64,000 nucleotides of DNA, taken from the NCBI GenBank assembly GCA_018969425.1, contig JAGWYJ010000002.1:62001-126000 (forward strand), read 5' to 3'. Positions 50,021-60,908 of this stretch are shown piece after piece. The position numbers and the translations under genes are program-made. The notes beneath the pieces were generated by a model. The model was not told the origin of the DNA and did no database searches. It saw only the letters and a program-made list of their open reading frames with translations. The DNA is from Alphaproteobacteria bacterium (lineage in GTDB: Bacteria; Pseudomonadota; Alphaproteobacteria; Caulobacterales; Hyphomonadaceae). Within the stretch, counting starts at the first letter, position 1; each line of letters opens with the position of its first letter.

Positions 50021-52174
50021 ATGGGGGCGATGCTGGTGCGTATCACAGGGGTCGCCCTCGCTCTGGCCTTGGGGGCCTGTGAGATAATGGAGACTAAGGT
50101 GACCGAGGCGCCAGGATTTGACCCCAAAGCCCATCTGTTCTTGGAGGAGGTCGAGGGAGAACAGGCTCTGGCCTGGGTTCGTGCGCAGAATGACCGAACT
50201 CTGGGCCTCCTGCAGTCAGATCCCCGCTATGCACCCTATTATGAGGAAGCGCTCAGGATTGCGACGTCCCGCGAGAGAATACCGTATGGAGCGCTCCGCA
50301 ATGGATATGTCTACAATTTCTGGCAGGACGACCGTCATGAGCGTGGCCTTTGGCGTCGGGCGACCCTCGTGTCCTATGGAGATGCCTCGCCGCAGTGGGA
50401 GACTATCCTTGACGTCGACGATCTCGCCAGCCGGGAGGCGCGCAATTGGGTTTACAAGGGGGTCTCGTGTCTGCCGCCGGAGAACGCCCGATGCCTGATA
50501 TCCTTGTCTGACGGCGGCAAGGACGCGGTCAGGCAGAGAGAGTTCGACGTGACGACGCGGTCGTTCGTCAAGGACGGTTTTGATTTGCCTGAAGCTAAGA
50601 CCACTGCCGTGTGGGGTGATGCCGACAATTTGTTGGTGGCGACCGATTGGGGGCTTGAGGCCGGGGCAGCCAGCCTGACGGAGTCAGGCTATCCATTTGT
50701 TGTGAAGCGGCTTGGTCGCGGCGAGCCTCTGGCCAACGCCGCGGAGGTGTTTCGTGGGGCCCCTCAGGATGTCGGGGCGTTTCCTTTCTCACTTGAGGAT
50801 GAGCAGGGCCGACGTTGGCTTGGGGTGGTTCGGTCGGAGACTTTTTTCACATCCAGCTACTATCTTCTGCAAAACGACGAAGCCTCGCCTCTGAGGCTTC
50901 CGCTTCCCCCGAAAGCCACGATACAGGGGTTATCCTCAGACCGGATGCTGGCGACCCTGGAGCAGGATTGGAGTTCCCCCGACGGACAGTCCTTCTTGGC
51001 CGGTGACCTGGTAGGTCTTTTCTGGTCTGATTTCCTGCGGCAGCCGGACCGACCGGCTTTTGAGCGGATCTGGAGGCCGACATCCCGGCAGGCGGTTCAG
51101 GGCGTGTCGGTGTCTCGTCAAGGCGTCTTGTTGACCTTGTCTGACAACGTGGTTCTTAAGGTCACCCGTCTTTCGAAGACCACGTCCGGTTGGATGCTCA
51201 GGGATGCGCCTCTTCCGGCCAACGGTTCGGCAGGCGTGGCCTTCGCAGATCCCTCAGAGGATGTCGCGTTTCTTAGTTACGAGGGTTATCTCAACCCTGA
51301 CGCTCTATTCCAATACGACGTCGGAAGGGATGACTTAAAGCAGGTGAAGTCGCTTCCGAATTGGTTCGATCCGAACGAGTTCCGGGTCGATCAGTTCGAA
51401 GCCGTGTCCTCTGACGGCGTGCAGATTCCCTATTTTATCGTTCGAAAGTCGGCGGAGGGCTCTTCAAAGCCGGCCCCGACCCTGTTGTATGGATATGGCG
51501 GCTTTCAGGTGTCTCAGACCCCGTCCTACTCCGGGACTGTCGGCAAGTTGTGGCTTGAGCAGGGCGGGGTCTATGTTGTCGCCAATATACGCGGCGGTGG
51601 CGAATTCGGGCCGTCCTGGCACCAGGCGGGGCTCAAGACTAAGCGTCAGATAGTCTATGACGATTTCATAGCCGTGGCGGAGGACCTTGTTCGGAGGGGG
51701 ATTACGACACGATCTCAGCTGGGCGTTATGGGGGGATCGAACGGCGGCCTGCTGATGGGCGTGATGTTCACACAGCGACCGGATTTGTTCGCCGCGGTTG
51801 TCTGTCAGGTGCCGCTTCTCGATATGCTTCGCTATCACCTTCTGCTCGCTGGGGCATCGTGGATGGATGAGTATGGCGATCCTGATAATCCGGAAGAGAG
51901 GGCTTTTCTCGAGCGCCTCTCCCCCTATCACAATCTGAAGCCCGATGTGACCTATCCTGAAATCTACTTCGAGACGTCGACAAAGGATGATCGCGTTCAT
52001 CCCGCGCACGCGCGCAAGATGGCCTATCGACTGGAGGAACTTGGAAAGCCGTTCCTATACTACGAGAACATTGACGGCGGGCATTCGGCGGCTGCCAATC
52101 AGAAAGAGGCGGCCCGCCGCGCCGCTCTCGAGTTCACCTACCTTGCTCGGAAGCTGATGGGGGCGGGGCCCTGA
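50021..52174 (+). CDS. Prolyl oligopeptidase family (S9) peptidase, putative lipoprotein
   Basis: Lipobox ALGAC; GVMGGSNGGLLMG catalytic Ser; DDRVHPAHARKMAY; DGGHSAA; start refined to ATG 50021. Confidence 0.93.
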   Translation: MGAMLVRITGVALALALGACEIMETKVTEAPGFDPKAHLFLEEVEGEQALAWVRAQNDRTLGLLQSDPRYAPYYEEALRIATSRERIPYGALRNGYVYNFWQDDRHERGLWRRATLVSYGDASPQWETILDVDDLASREARNWVYKGVSCLPPENARCLISLSDGGKDAVRQREFDVTTRSFVKDGFDLPEAKTTAVWGDADNLLVATDWGLEAGAASLTESGYPFVVKRLGRGEPLANAAEVFRGAPQDVGAFPFSLEDEQGRRWLGVVRSETFFTSSYYLLQNDEASPLRLPLPPKATIQGLSSDRMLATLEQDWSSPDGQSFLAGDLVGLFWSDFLRQPDRPAFERIWRPTSRQAVQGVSVSRQGVLLTLSDNVVLKVTRLSKTTSGWMLRDAPLPANGSAGVAFADPSEDVAFLSYEGYLNPDALFQYDVGRDDLKQVKSLPNWFDPNEFRVDQFEAVSSDGVQIPYFIVRKSAEGSSKPAPTLLYGYGGFQVSQTPSYSGTVGKLWLEQGGVYVVANIRGGGEFGPSWHQAGLKTKRQIVYDDFIAVAEDLVRRGITTRSQLGVMGGSNGGLLMGVMFTQRPDLFAAVVCQVPLLDMLRYHLLLAGASWMDEYGDPDNPEERAFLERLSPYHNLKPDVTYPEIYFETSTKDDRVHPAHARKMAYRLEELGKPFLYYENIDGGHSAAANQKEAARRAALEFTYLARKLMGAGP

Positions 52175-52181
52175 GGCGAAA

Positions 52182-52400
52182 TCAGGCTATGATGTCAGGG
52201 GTAAGCCGGCTCATGAGCCAGGCGATACTGTCCTTAAGGCGGAGCTTCTCTCGTTTCAGCGCCATGATCTGAAAAGAGGATCCGCCCGTCTCCATCAGGG
52301 CGTTGATCTCGTCATCGAGGTCGCGATGTCTGGATTTCAGCTCTTCGAGCCTCGCCATCATGGCGTCAATGTTCCCAGGATCAAAGCGCTCCTCGCTCAC
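52182..52400 (-). CDS. DUF465/YdcH family protein
   Basis: LEELKSRHRDLDDEINALM...IMALKREKLRLKDSIAWL. Confidence 0.88.
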   Translation of the reverse strand: MSEERFDPGNIDAMMARLEELKSRHRDLDDEINALMETGGSSFQIMALKREKLRLKDSIAWLMSRLTPDIIA

Positions 52401-52818
52401 GCTTGACTCCAGACCCGGAACTCTCTCGCGGACGTGTGCCCCCTGAGAGAATCCCTCGCTTCGACATGTGGGTTAACGACACCTCAGCCATGGTCATGAG
52501 GTTGTCAACCCGGATGTCGCTTCGCGAGGGCTGTTCGGATCGTCTGAGGCCGGGGGGAAGGCCAATCGGGCCGTCTTGACCCCCTCACTTTTGCGGCAAG
52601 TGATGCGTTTGGTGCGTGCTTCATCACGCTTCAGAGGTGACGGACGGGCCTGATCATGTTTTCATGCCCCTCAAGGGTTTTGAGATTTTAGTTTCAATCG
52701 TGCGGAATCTCACCCCGGTGTCAGGGAGGCGCCCAACCAGTCAAATCGCTGCCAGTCACGCTAGGTCCGGTCATCGGCGAGAAAAACGATGGCCTGTTTT
52801 CGCAGAGGAAGACGACCC

Positions 52819-52986
52819 ATGAGCTTGGATGCGCATATCCGGGAATTAGGCGAGCGGCATAGAAAACTGGAAAAGGAGATCGCCGCTGAGGTTCGGCGGC
52901 CTGCCGGTGATCAGCTTCATTTGGCTGAGCTGAAACGCAGGAAGCTTCGGATCAAAGACCAGATCCGAACCCTCCAACCTGATTGA
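52819..52986 (+). CDS. DUF465/YdcH family protein (55 aa)
   Basis: MSLDAHIRELGERHRKLEKEIAAEVRRPAGDQLHLAELKRRKLRIKDQIRTLQPD. Confidence 0.88.
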   Translation: MSLDAHIRELGERHRKLEKEIAAEVRRPAGDQLHLAELKRRKLRIKDQIRTLQPD

Positions 52987-53006
52987 CTTGAGCTGGCGGA
53001 GGGTCG

Positions 53007-53696
53007 TCAGTTTTCGTCTGTCGACCGCGACTTGCCGAAATTGGCGAAGACCTCCGCAGCGGTCACTTCTCTTTGCGGTCCGTCCTCGGAGACCGGAGCG
53101 GGCTCGGCGGGTGCGATTTTTCTTAAGGTCGGCCCCGAAAGCCGCACTTCGCGCTCCGCGTTGGCCTCTGCCCGGCGGGATGCAGCCTTCGACACGAGCT
53201 CATCGAGTTCGATTTGGCTGCAGAGTCCCAGCGTGACGGGATCGACGGGTTTGAGGTTCGGCGCGTTCCAGTGATTACGCGACCGCACGGATTCGATTGT
53301 GGATTTCGTGGTGCCGATCAATCTCGAGATGGCTGCGTCGCTGATCTCGGGGTGGTGACGAAGAAACCAGGCGATGGCGTCGGGACGGTCCTTGCGCCGG
53401 GAGACGGGTGTGAACCTTGCCCCCTTTCGCTTTATTTCAGGCAGGGCGTCGTGCTTGGGAGCGGGGGAACGCAAGCGATAGGACGGGTCCGCCTCGCCGG
53501 CGAGGATTTCGTCTCGGGTAAGCTCTCCAGATGCGACAGGATCAGCCCCTCTCATATTCTCGGCTACTTCTCCGTCGGCGATACCCTTAACTTCCAGCGG
53601 ATGCAGCTCGCAGAAATGCGCAATCTGGTCGAACGTCAGGGTAGTGTTGTCGATCAGCCAGACGGCTGTCGCCTTCGGCATAAGAATTCTTGCCAT
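53007..53696 (-). CDS. DUF1013 protein / TrcR-type cell-cycle transcriptional regulator
   Basis: MPKATAVWLIDNTTLTFDQIAHFCELHPLEVKGIADGEVA; HHPEISDAAISRLIGTTKSTIESVRSRNHWN. Confidence 0.92.
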   Translation of the reverse strand: MARILMPKATAVWLIDNTTLTFDQIAHFCELHPLEVKGIADGEVAENMRGADPVASGELTRDEILAGEADPSYRLRSPAPKHDALPEIKRKGARFTPVSRRKDRPDAIAWFLRHHPEISDAAISRLIGTTKSTIESVRSRNHWNAPNLKPVDPVTLGLCSQIELDELVSKAASRRAEANAEREVRLSGPTLRKIAPAEPAPVSEDGPQREVTAAEVFANFGKSRSTDEN

Positions 53697-53842
53697 CTGC
53701 GGTCTCCCAAATGAACGCGCCCGGCTCTGCGGGCCGGGCTGTCCATACGTTGTGCGGATTGGATAGTCCTGAGCTGACGCTGATATAGGTCGGTTTGATC
53801 CGTTTGTGAATTCTCGATCGGCGCCCTTAGACTGAAATCCTC

Positions 53843-54823
53843 CTAGTCGCCCGTCACCTCAAGGATGATTTTACCTGCATGGTCGCCTGATTCCATTCGT
53901 TCATGCGCCGCATTGGCCTCAGAGAGTGGAAACACGCTGTCGACGAGCGGTCGGAAGCGGCCCGAGCCGATCATGGGCCAGACATGCTCGCGAACGCCGC
54001 TGGCAAGATGGGCCTTGTAGGCCTCCGTACGGATCCGCAAGGTTGAACCGGTAATGGTCAGCCGCTTCATCATGATTCTCGAGATATCGGCTTCGACCTT
54101 CGCCCCATGGAGGAAGGCGATATAGGATAAGCGACCCATGTCTTTGAGAATATTAAGATTTTTATCGAAGTAGGGGGCGCCTACCATGTCGAGAATGAGG
54201 TCAGCTCCACCGGCCGACTTCATGATGTCTTCAAAGTCCTCCGTGCGGTAGTTAATGCATCGGCGCGCTCCGAGGCCTTCGCAAAGGCGGCTTTTGGGGT
54301 CAGAACCAGCCGTTGCATAGACAATGGCGCCCCAAGCGGCCGCGATCTGAATCGCCGTCGTGCCGATGCCGCTGGCCCCCCCATGGACCAAAAATGTCTC
54401 GCCAGGCTTGAGCCGTCCCATTTCGAAGACGTTGTTCCATACTGTAAGAACAGTCTCCGGCAGGCCGGCTGCCTCCAGAAGCGACAGGCTCGGGGGAACG
54501 GGGAGGACAGATCCCTCGGGGGCCAGGGCGTATTCGGCATAACCGCCCCCAGGAAGAAGGGCGGTTACAGCATCGCCGACCGACCACGATGTCACCCCTG
54601 GGCCGATTTCCTCAATCCACCCCGATGCCTCCAATCCGAGCGTGTCGGGCGCTCCCGGAGGCGGCGGATAACGTCCGGCTCGCTGAATAAGGTCGGGTCG
54701 ATTGACGCCCGCTGCCCTGACCTTGATGAGAATCTGTCCCGGTCCTGGCGACGGTCGCTCAAGGCTGATCAGCTCAAGGGGCTGGCCGATCACAGATCGG
54801 ACCGCCTTCATAAGTTTGGACAT
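53843..54823 (-). CDS. NAD(P)H-quinone oxidoreductase (zinc-less MDR family)
   Basis: VRAAGVNRPDLIQRAGRYPPPPGAPDTLGLEASGWI; GGASGIGTTAIQIAAAWGA. Confidence 0.93.
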   Translation of the reverse strand: MSKLMKAVRSVIGQPLELISLERPSPGPGQILIKVRAAGVNRPDLIQRAGRYPPPPGAPDTLGLEASGWIEEIGPGVTSWSVGDAVTALLPGGGYAEYALAPEGSVLPVPPSLSLLEAAGLPETVLTVWNNVFEMGRLKPGETFLVHGGASGIGTTAIQIAAAWGAIVYATAGSDPKSRLCEGLGARRCINYRTEDFEDIMKSAGGADLILDMVGAPYFDKNLNILKDMGRLSYIAFLHGAKVEADISRIMMKRLTITGSTLRIRTEAYKAHLASGVREHVWPMIGSGRFRPLVDSVFPLSEANAAHERMESGDHAGKIILEVTGD

Positions 54824-54958
54824 GGGATTTGTCTCCCGAGAGCATGCTGCTTTCAGCCTTTCCTCTTGATAGCCTCCCGGCAGTGAGGTCAAGCTCTCGA
54901 GGAGATCGGAAGCCGATCGTCGGGCGGCGGCGGTGGAGATGCTGAGGAGTGCGGCTCG

Positions 54959-55135
54959 ATGTGGGCGGATGAGGATCCGGTGAAGAAGCCGGCGCGGCTT
55001 CTGGAGGACATGTCGATTTCCGAGTTATCGGATCGAATTGACGCGCTTAAAGACGAGATAAGGCTCTGTGAAGCGGCGATCGCGCGGAAGGAAGCCTCGA
55101 GGAAAGCTGCGGAGCAGGCGTTTTTCAAGTCCTGA
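54959..55135 (+). CDS. DUF1192 family small protein (58 aa)
   Basis: Manual translation MWADEDPVKKPARLLEDMSISELSDRIDALKDEIRLCEAAIARKEASRKAAEQAFFKS; not in the supplied track. Confidence 0.85.
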   Translation: MWADEDPVKKPARLLEDMSISELSDRIDALKDEIRLCEAAIARKEASRKAAEQAFFKS

Positions 55136-55255
55136 GGCCGTCGGTCGCGGCGCCGAACTTGCGTGGATAGGTTGGGGGCCCGGTTGTACCATGGGTCCTC
55201 GCATGAGAGGTCGCTGGAGATTGGCTGTCAGATCTCGGCAGGAGGCGGGTCCGGA

Positions 55256-55810
55256 ATGAGCACTCAGGATGCAAGTCACCCGGCGGGATCCATCGCCGAG
55301 GAGTGGAAGCGGCGGGTCGTTGATTTCGCCGCATCGGAAGTCTTTGACCGTATGTTTCGGGAGGGAATGTCCTTGGTCGAGGAGGCGGCCGCCTATCTCG
55401 ATGGGCCCGGAAGGATTGATTCCCGGACCCTCAGCCGCGAGCTGGCGCTCGTGTATGCGGCCGAAAGCATGGAAGTGACGACCCGTCTGATGCAGTCCGC
55501 CAGCTGGCTGGTTGTCCAGAAGGCCATACGAGAGAACGATATGAAGGTAGAAGAAGCTGCGGACGAAAAGTTCCGGCTATCTGAGCCGACGCCGCCCCAT
55601 GTATTCGGCGAGGTCGCTTTACCCGCCGAGCTGAGGACCCTGATGGCCCGTTCACAGGCCCTTTATGAGCGGATCTGGAGGCTCGACGAGTCCCTCTACT
55701 CCGATAGCCATCAGGACGGTGAAAATCCCGTCATGAGACATCTCGATCGTCTGAGGACGGCAGCCGAATCGGGGGCGTTCGATCCCCTGTCAGTTTGGCG
55801 AAATCGCTGA
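55256..55810 (+). CDS. DUF1465 family protein
   Basis: FREGMSLVEEAAAYLDGPGR...YAAESMEVTTRLMQSASWLVVQKAI. Confidence 0.88.
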   Translation: MSTQDASHPAGSIAEEWKRRVVDFAASEVFDRMFREGMSLVEEAAAYLDGPGRIDSRTLSRELALVYAAESMEVTTRLMQSASWLVVQKAIRENDMKVEEAADEKFRLSEPTPPHVFGEVALPAELRTLMARSQALYERIWRLDESLYSDSHQDGENPVMRHLDRLRTAAESGAFDPLSVWRNR

Positions 55811-55833
55811 TTAGGCGGCGATCTTCCAGTACC

Positions 55834-55857
55834 GGGATCTGCAAGCTGCAGGATCCC
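55834..55857. terminator. Bidirectional terminator-like hairpin between convergent genes
   Basis: GGGATC-TGCA-AGC-TGCA-(G)-GATCCC, 10 bp with one bulge, no U-tract. Confidence 0.4.
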
Positions 55858-55935
55858 AGCTCAACTGACCCCTCGGACGCCTCCGTGCGTCCGTCGCATT
55901 CCCGGGAGAACGTAATATCGAACTAGGCCGACAGC

Positions 55936-56157
55936 CTATTTCACAAAACCTTTGAACTTGTCCTTGAAGCGGGACAGACGGCCGCCGCGATCCATAAGCT
56001 GAGCGCTGCCTCCGGTCCAGGCCGGGTGGGATTTCGGATCGATGTCGAGGGAGAGCGTGTCGCCCTCTTTCCCATAGGTCGACCGAGTCTTGTAGGTGGT
56101 ACCATCCGTCATCACGACATTGATGAAATGGTAGTCGGGGTGGCCTTCACTCTTCAT
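55936..56157 (-). CDS. rpmE: 50S ribosomal protein L31
   Basis: [50 protein letters not shown]. Confidence 0.97.
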   Translation of the reverse strand: MKSEGHPDYHFINVVMTDGTTYKTRSTYGKEGDTLSLDIDPKSHPAWTGGSAQLMDRGGRLSRFKDKFKGFVK

Positions 56158-56299
56158 GGTCGGTCTCTGAGCTCGAACTTCGGTCTTCCGAAGGCCCTCG
56201 CCGGAGAGGTTCCAGAGCGGGCTTGCTGAAATCGGGAGCGCGGCTAATACCCGAAGTAACTGGTGCTGGCAAGGCGCGCGGAATGCCCCCGGCTGAAAG

Positions 56300-58132
56300 G
56301 TGCAGATGACGAACAATTCGGGTCCTGGAGCGGCGGAGTTTGATCGGACCGCGGGCGCTCAGAGGTGGGGCGAAGGGGCGCCCGATCGAGCGCGGGCCAA
56401 ATCCTTGAGGCCTTTGCTGGCGTTGAGCCCTTATGTCTATCGTCAGAAAGGGGTCGCCATCTCCGCCGTGGTGTTTCTTCTGATCGCCGCGAGCCTGAAC
56501 CTCGCGATCACCTATCCTGCGCGATGGCTAGGAGAAAACGGCTTTTCAGGCGGCGACCCCGCCTCGGTTAACGCTGGGTTCCTCGGGATCATCGTCATCG
56601 CGTTGGCGCTTGGCTTCTTCTCAGCGGTGCGGTTCTATTTCTTCTCGCGTTTTGGAGAGAGACTGGCTGCAGATCTCAGGACGGATGTCTACGCCCGTCT
56701 TCTGTCCTTGTCCCCGTCCTACTTCGCAAAGCTAAGAACGGGCGAGGCGGTCTCGCGCCTCACGGCCGATATAACGTTGATCGAGACATTCTTCGGTTCG
56801 ACATTCTCCATGGCCGTGCGCTCAAGCGTGACCTCGATCGGGGCTCTGATCCTGATGCTGTTCACAAGCTGGAAGCTGACGTTGCTGCTATTCGTTCTGG
56901 CGCCGGTCTTGATTCTCCCGATTCTGGGAATCGGCCGGCGTGTTCGAAAGCTATCGGTGAACGCCCAGGATCGCATCGCCGACACTGCGGCGGAAGCGAG
57001 CGAAACTCTGGACGCTATCGATCTTGTTCAAGCCTACGGCATGGAGCGCGACCGAGAGTCTCGGTTCCGAGGGGCCGTTGAAGCCGCCTTCCGCGCGGCG
57101 CTAGCGAGAATTGGCGCACGTGCATTCCTGACCGGAATCATCATCGCATTGATGTTCGCGGGAGTCGCTGGAGTGATTTGGCTCGGGGCTCTGAGCGTTA
57201 TGTCCGGGGAGATGACAACCGGCGCCTTCATTCAGTTTGTTCTTCTGGCGGTTTTCGGCGTTGGCGGATTTGCGACTGTGGCCGAGGTCTTTGGTGACGC
57301 CATGCGCGCCTCTGGCGCCGCCCAGCGGGCTGCAGAGATACTTTCACAAACCCCCGAGATTGCGGCGCCGCCACATCCCAGGATTATGCCGGACAGGATT
57401 GAGGGGCGCCTAAGCGTCAGCCAGGTGTCCTTCACTTATCCGGGTGCTGATCGGCCCTCCTTGAGCTCCGTGAGTTTTGAGGCTCGCCCTGGGGAGCTCG
57501 TCGCGCTGGTCGGACCTTCGGGTGCGGGGAAATCTACCGTGCTCCGCTTGCTCTTGAGGTTTTTCGATCCGGATGAGGGGGCCGTCACGCTGGATGGCTT
57601 CGACGCCCGCGCTGTGGATCCCGCCCAATGGAGAGCGAGATTTTCCTATGTTCCCCAGGAGGCCCCTATCTTCACCGGCGAGGCTTCTGCCAATGTTCGT
57701 TTCGGGCGCACGACCGCTTCAGATGAGGAGGTCAGGGAAGCGCTTCGGAAGTCGGAGGCTCTTTCGTTTCTCGAGGCTCGCGGAGGTTTGTCAGCGGATG
57801 TCGGAGCGAAAGGCCGTTCGCTATCGGGCGGGGAGCGTCAGAGGATCGCCATCGCCCGCGCACTGGTGAGGGGCGCTCCCGTAATGCTTCTCGATGAAGC
57901 GACGTCCGCTTTGGATGCGGGTAATGAGAGGTTGGTTCAGAAGGCGCTTGAGCAAGCCAGCGAAGGGCGAACAACAATTGTCATCGCTCATCGATTGGCG
58001 ACCGTGCGTCGGGCCGACAGGATCATTGTGATGGACGGTGGTCGGGTAGTGGAGGAGGGCGACCACGAAGGGCTGGTGAGGGCGCAGGGTCTTTACGCAC
58101 GCCTCGCAGAGCTACAGTTCACTTCAGGCTGA
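56300..58132 (+). CDS. ABC transporter, fused permease/ATPase (MsbA-like exporter)
   Basis: Six-TM domain; [51 protein letters not shown]. Confidence 0.95.
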   Translation: MQMTNNSGPGAAEFDRTAGAQRWGEGAPDRARAKSLRPLLALSPYVYRQKGVAISAVVFLLIAASLNLAITYPARWLGENGFSGGDPASVNAGFLGIIVIALALGFFSAVRFYFFSRFGERLAADLRTDVYARLLSLSPSYFAKLRTGEAVSRLTADITLIETFFGSTFSMAVRSSVTSIGALILMLFTSWKLTLLLFVLAPVLILPILGIGRRVRKLSVNAQDRIADTAAEASETLDAIDLVQAYGMERDRESRFRGAVEAAFRAALARIGARAFLTGIIIALMFAGVAGVIWLGALSVMSGEMTTGAFIQFVLLAVFGVGGFATVAEVFGDAMRASGAAQRAAEILSQTPEIAAPPHPRIMPDRIEGRLSVSQVSFTYPGADRPSLSSVSFEARPGELVALVGPSGAGKSTVLRLLLRFFDPDEGAVTLDGFDARAVDPAQWRARFSYVPQEAPIFTGEASANVRFGRTTASDEEVREALRKSEALSFLEARGGLSADVGAKGRSLSGGERQRIAIARALVRGAPVMLLDEATSALDAGNERLVQKALEQASEGRTTIVIAHRLATVRRADRIIVMDGGRVVEEGDHEGLVRAQGLYARLAELQFTSG

Positions 58133-58134
58133 TC

Positions 58135-58941
58135 TTAGCGCTTGCCCTGCGGCGGCCCACCGCCCTCGAGGCGCTCGACCAGCTTCGACGCCAGACTCCG
58201 ATTCCCAACGACCAGATCGCCGTGGCGCGGATCAGATTTGTTAAGACCGATAGCGAGCCCTCCCGCCTCTTTGAGGATAACCAATCCTGCCGCGACATCC
58301 CATACTTTTAGCCCGCGCTCCCAGAAACAGTCGAATCGTCCCGCGGCGACCCAAGTGATGTCGAGGGCTGCTGAGCCGAAGCGTCTGACCGCGCCAACGC
58401 ATTGGGTGACGACGTCGAGCTCGGCGAGGAAGCGCTCACGGCCCGGAGTTCCGAGCTGGGGAATCCCGGTTGAGACGATCGCCTCTTCAAGCTTTCGCCG
58501 GGCGGCGACCCTTAGGCGCCGGTTTTCCAGCCACGCGCCCTGGTCTGTTTCCGCCCAGAAGAGTTCATTTCTCATCACGTCGAAGACAACCCCGCCCCGT
58601 AGTTCGCCGTCTCGTTCAAGCGCGATTGAGACAGCGAAATGTGGTGTTCCATGCAGAAAGTTAAGGGTTCCATCCAGCGGGTCGATGATGAAGCGATGAG
58701 ACTTGTCGGTTCCGTCAACGACCCCCCGTTCCTCCATAACGAAGCCGTAACCTGGCCGGGCTTTCGAGAGACGTGAGAAAATGATCTCCTCCGCCTTGAG
58801 GTCTGCTGTGGAGGCGAAGTCCGCTGGTCCTTTCTGGGACACTTGGAGATTTTCGATCTCCCCGAAGTCGCGCACAAGGCGCCGGCCCGCCGCTCGCGCG
58901 GCGTCGATCATCAGGCTTAGTGTCGGAGACGGACGTGACAT
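58135..58941 (-). CDS. suhB: Inositol monophosphatase family protein
   Basis: DGTDKSHRFIIDPLDGTLNFLHGTPHFAVSIAL; KVWDVAAGLVILKEAGG. Confidence 0.93.
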   Translation of the reverse strand: MSRPSPTLSLMIDAARAAGRRLVRDFGEIENLQVSQKGPADFASTADLKAEEIIFSRLSKARPGYGFVMEERGVVDGTDKSHRFIIDPLDGTLNFLHGTPHFAVSIALERDGELRGGVVFDVMRNELFWAETDQGAWLENRRLRVAARRKLEEAIVSTGIPQLGTPGRERFLAELDVVTQCVGAVRRFGSAALDITWVAAGRFDCFWERGLKVWDVAAGLVILKEAGGLAIGLNKSDPRHGDLVVGNRSLASKLVERLEGGGPPQGKR

Positions 58942-59082
58942 GTCGGTTCCAGTAGCTTGGACGGCGCAGGACGACGCGCAGCTCTCCCCTAGATCATCAT
59001 CGGACAGGAATGAAGCGAGGGTCAGCCCAAAGATGACCTATTTTATCTGTCGTCGAGCGCTCTTAATCAAAACGGCAGTCGA

Positions 59083-59745
59083 TCATCCCCCGCCCGCCTC
59101 AGCGTCAAAGATGGCGTTGAACGCCTTGACGGCCGCCCCCGGGCCGCCCGGATGTCCCCAGACGCCTGAGGATACCGCCAGAAAATCTGCACCGGCTTCC
59201 ACGAGAGGGCGAGCGTTTGCGACCGTAATCCCCCCGATTGCGACGCATGGAATCTCGATCATTTCCTGCCACCAACTCAGAAGCGAGGCGTCGGCCTGAT
59301 GCAGTGTCTCCTTGGTTTGCGTGGGATGGAAAGCGCCGAAAGCTACATAATCCGCTCCAGCCTCTCCAGCCTCAAGGGCGAGATGGCGACTATCATGGCA
59401 TGTGACGCCGAGGATTCTGTCGGGACCCAGCAGCTTTCGCGCCTTCGCGCAGGGCATGTCCCCCTGCCCCAGATGGGCGCCATCCGCCCCGAGTTCGAGC
59501 GCAAGATCAGGCCGGTCGTTGATCAGGACAGCGACGTTCCTGGCCTGAGCGTCGGCCATGACAGCGTCCGACAGCGCCCGGATCTCATCGTCAGGCGTTG
59601 AAGATCCGGATGAAGTCTTGATCCGGATCTGAAGACACGCGACGTCTCCCGCATCTAGCGTCGCCCTCAGAACATGAGCGAACGCGCCGATATCAGGAAT
59701 CCTCGGCGGCGTGATGAGATAGAGGCGACAGCGAGGAGCCCTCAT
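59083..59745 (-). CDS. thiE: Thiamine-phosphate synthase family protein
   Basis: [59 protein letters not shown]. Confidence 0.93.
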   Translation of the reverse strand: MRAPRCRLYLITPPRIPDIGAFAHVLRATLDAGDVACLQIRIKTSSGSSTPDDEIRALSDAVMADAQARNVAVLINDRPDLALELGADGAHLGQGDMPCAKARKLLGPDRILGVTCHDSRHLALEAGEAGADYVAFGAFHPTQTKETLHQADASLLSWWQEMIEIPCVAIGGITVANARPLVEAGADFLAVSSGVWGHPGGPGAAVKAFNAIFDAEAGGG

Positions 59746-60806
59746 CCTGTTTTGGGAGCAAGTTCGCGTGAAGAGTAACGTTTCGCCATCGTTGCCAGGG
59801 AGGCTGGACGGATGCGGGAGGCCATGCCCTCAGCCCCAAACTCCTGAAAGCGCTGAACGCAAACGGCCCTCATGGCCTCCTTCGCGGGCTTGAGGTAGCT
59901 TCTTGGATCAAACTCTCGCGGGTTTTCAGCAAGATACTTTCGAATCGCGCCAGTGATCGCCATTCGATTGTCCGTGTCGATGTTGATCTTCCGGACCCCG
60001 TGTCTGATCCCTCTCTGGATCTCCTCGACCGGGACGCCCCACGTCTGCGGCATCTGCCCGCCATAAGCATTGATGACGTCCTGCAGCTCCTGAGGAACCG
60101 ATGAAGACCCGTGCATGACCAGGTGTGTGTTCGGAAGTCGGCGATGGATCTCCTCTATGACGTTCATCGCCAGCACATCCCCGTCGGGCTTGCGCGAGAA
60201 TTTGTAAGCTCCATGGCTGGTCCCCATTGCGATGGCCAGTGCATCAACCTCGGTCGCCTTGACGAAGTCGACGGCCTGGTCTGGGTCCGTGAGCAGCTGT
60301 GAATGATCGAGCGCGCCCTCGGCTCCGTGCCCGTCTTCAGCTTCCCCCATGCCGGTTTCCAGCGATCCAAGAACGCCGAGCTCTCCCTCGACCGAAACTC
60401 CGCAGGAGTGGGCCATAACAACCACGCGTCGTGTGACATCAACGTTGTAGGCGTAATCCGCCGGCGTCTTGGCATCTTCCTTGAGGGAGCCGTCCATCAT
60501 GACGGACGTGAACCCATACTGAATCGCAGTCGCGCATGTCGCCGGACCGTTGCCGTGATCCTGGTGCATGCAAACCGGAATATGGGGATAGAGTTCCGAG
60601 ACGGCGTCAATGAGATGCTTCAGCACGACGTCATTGGCGTACGAGCGAGCCCCTCGGCTCGCCTGCATGATGACAGGCGCGTCAACCTGAGCCGCTGCCT
60701 CCATGATCGCCAGTGCTTGCTCCATGTTGTTAATGTTGAAGGCGGGAAGACCGTAATTGTGGTCGGCGGCGTGATCCAGAAGCTGCCTAAGCGTAATGCG
60801 CGCCAT
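59742..60806 (-). CDS. fba: Class II fructose-bisphosphate aldolase
   Basis: [58 protein letters not shown]. Confidence 0.97.
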   Translation of the reverse strand: MARITLRQLLDHAADHNYGLPAFNINNMEQALAIMEAAAQVDAPVIMQASRGARSYANDVVLKHLIDAVSELYPHIPVCMHQDHGNGPATCATAIQYGFTSVMMDGSLKEDAKTPADYAYNVDVTRRVVVMAHSCGVSVEGELGVLGSLETGMGEAEDGHGAEGALDHSQLLTDPDQAVDFVKATEVDALAIAMGTSHGAYKFSRKPDGDVLAMNVIEEIHRRLPNTHLVMHGSSSVPQELQDVINAYGGQMPQTWGVPVEEIQRGIRHGVRKINIDTDNRMAITGAIRKYLAENPREFDPRSYLKPAKEAMRAVCVQRFQEFGAEGMASRIRPASLATMAKRYSSRELAPKTG

Positions 60807-60908
60807 ATCGAAACTCCTTGCTCGTCGTGTTGTATTCGTCGACGTGTCAGCTCCCACGCCACATTGGCCCGGACTTCGTTCAGCTCGAGAAACGAAGCCC
60901 AGCTTATG

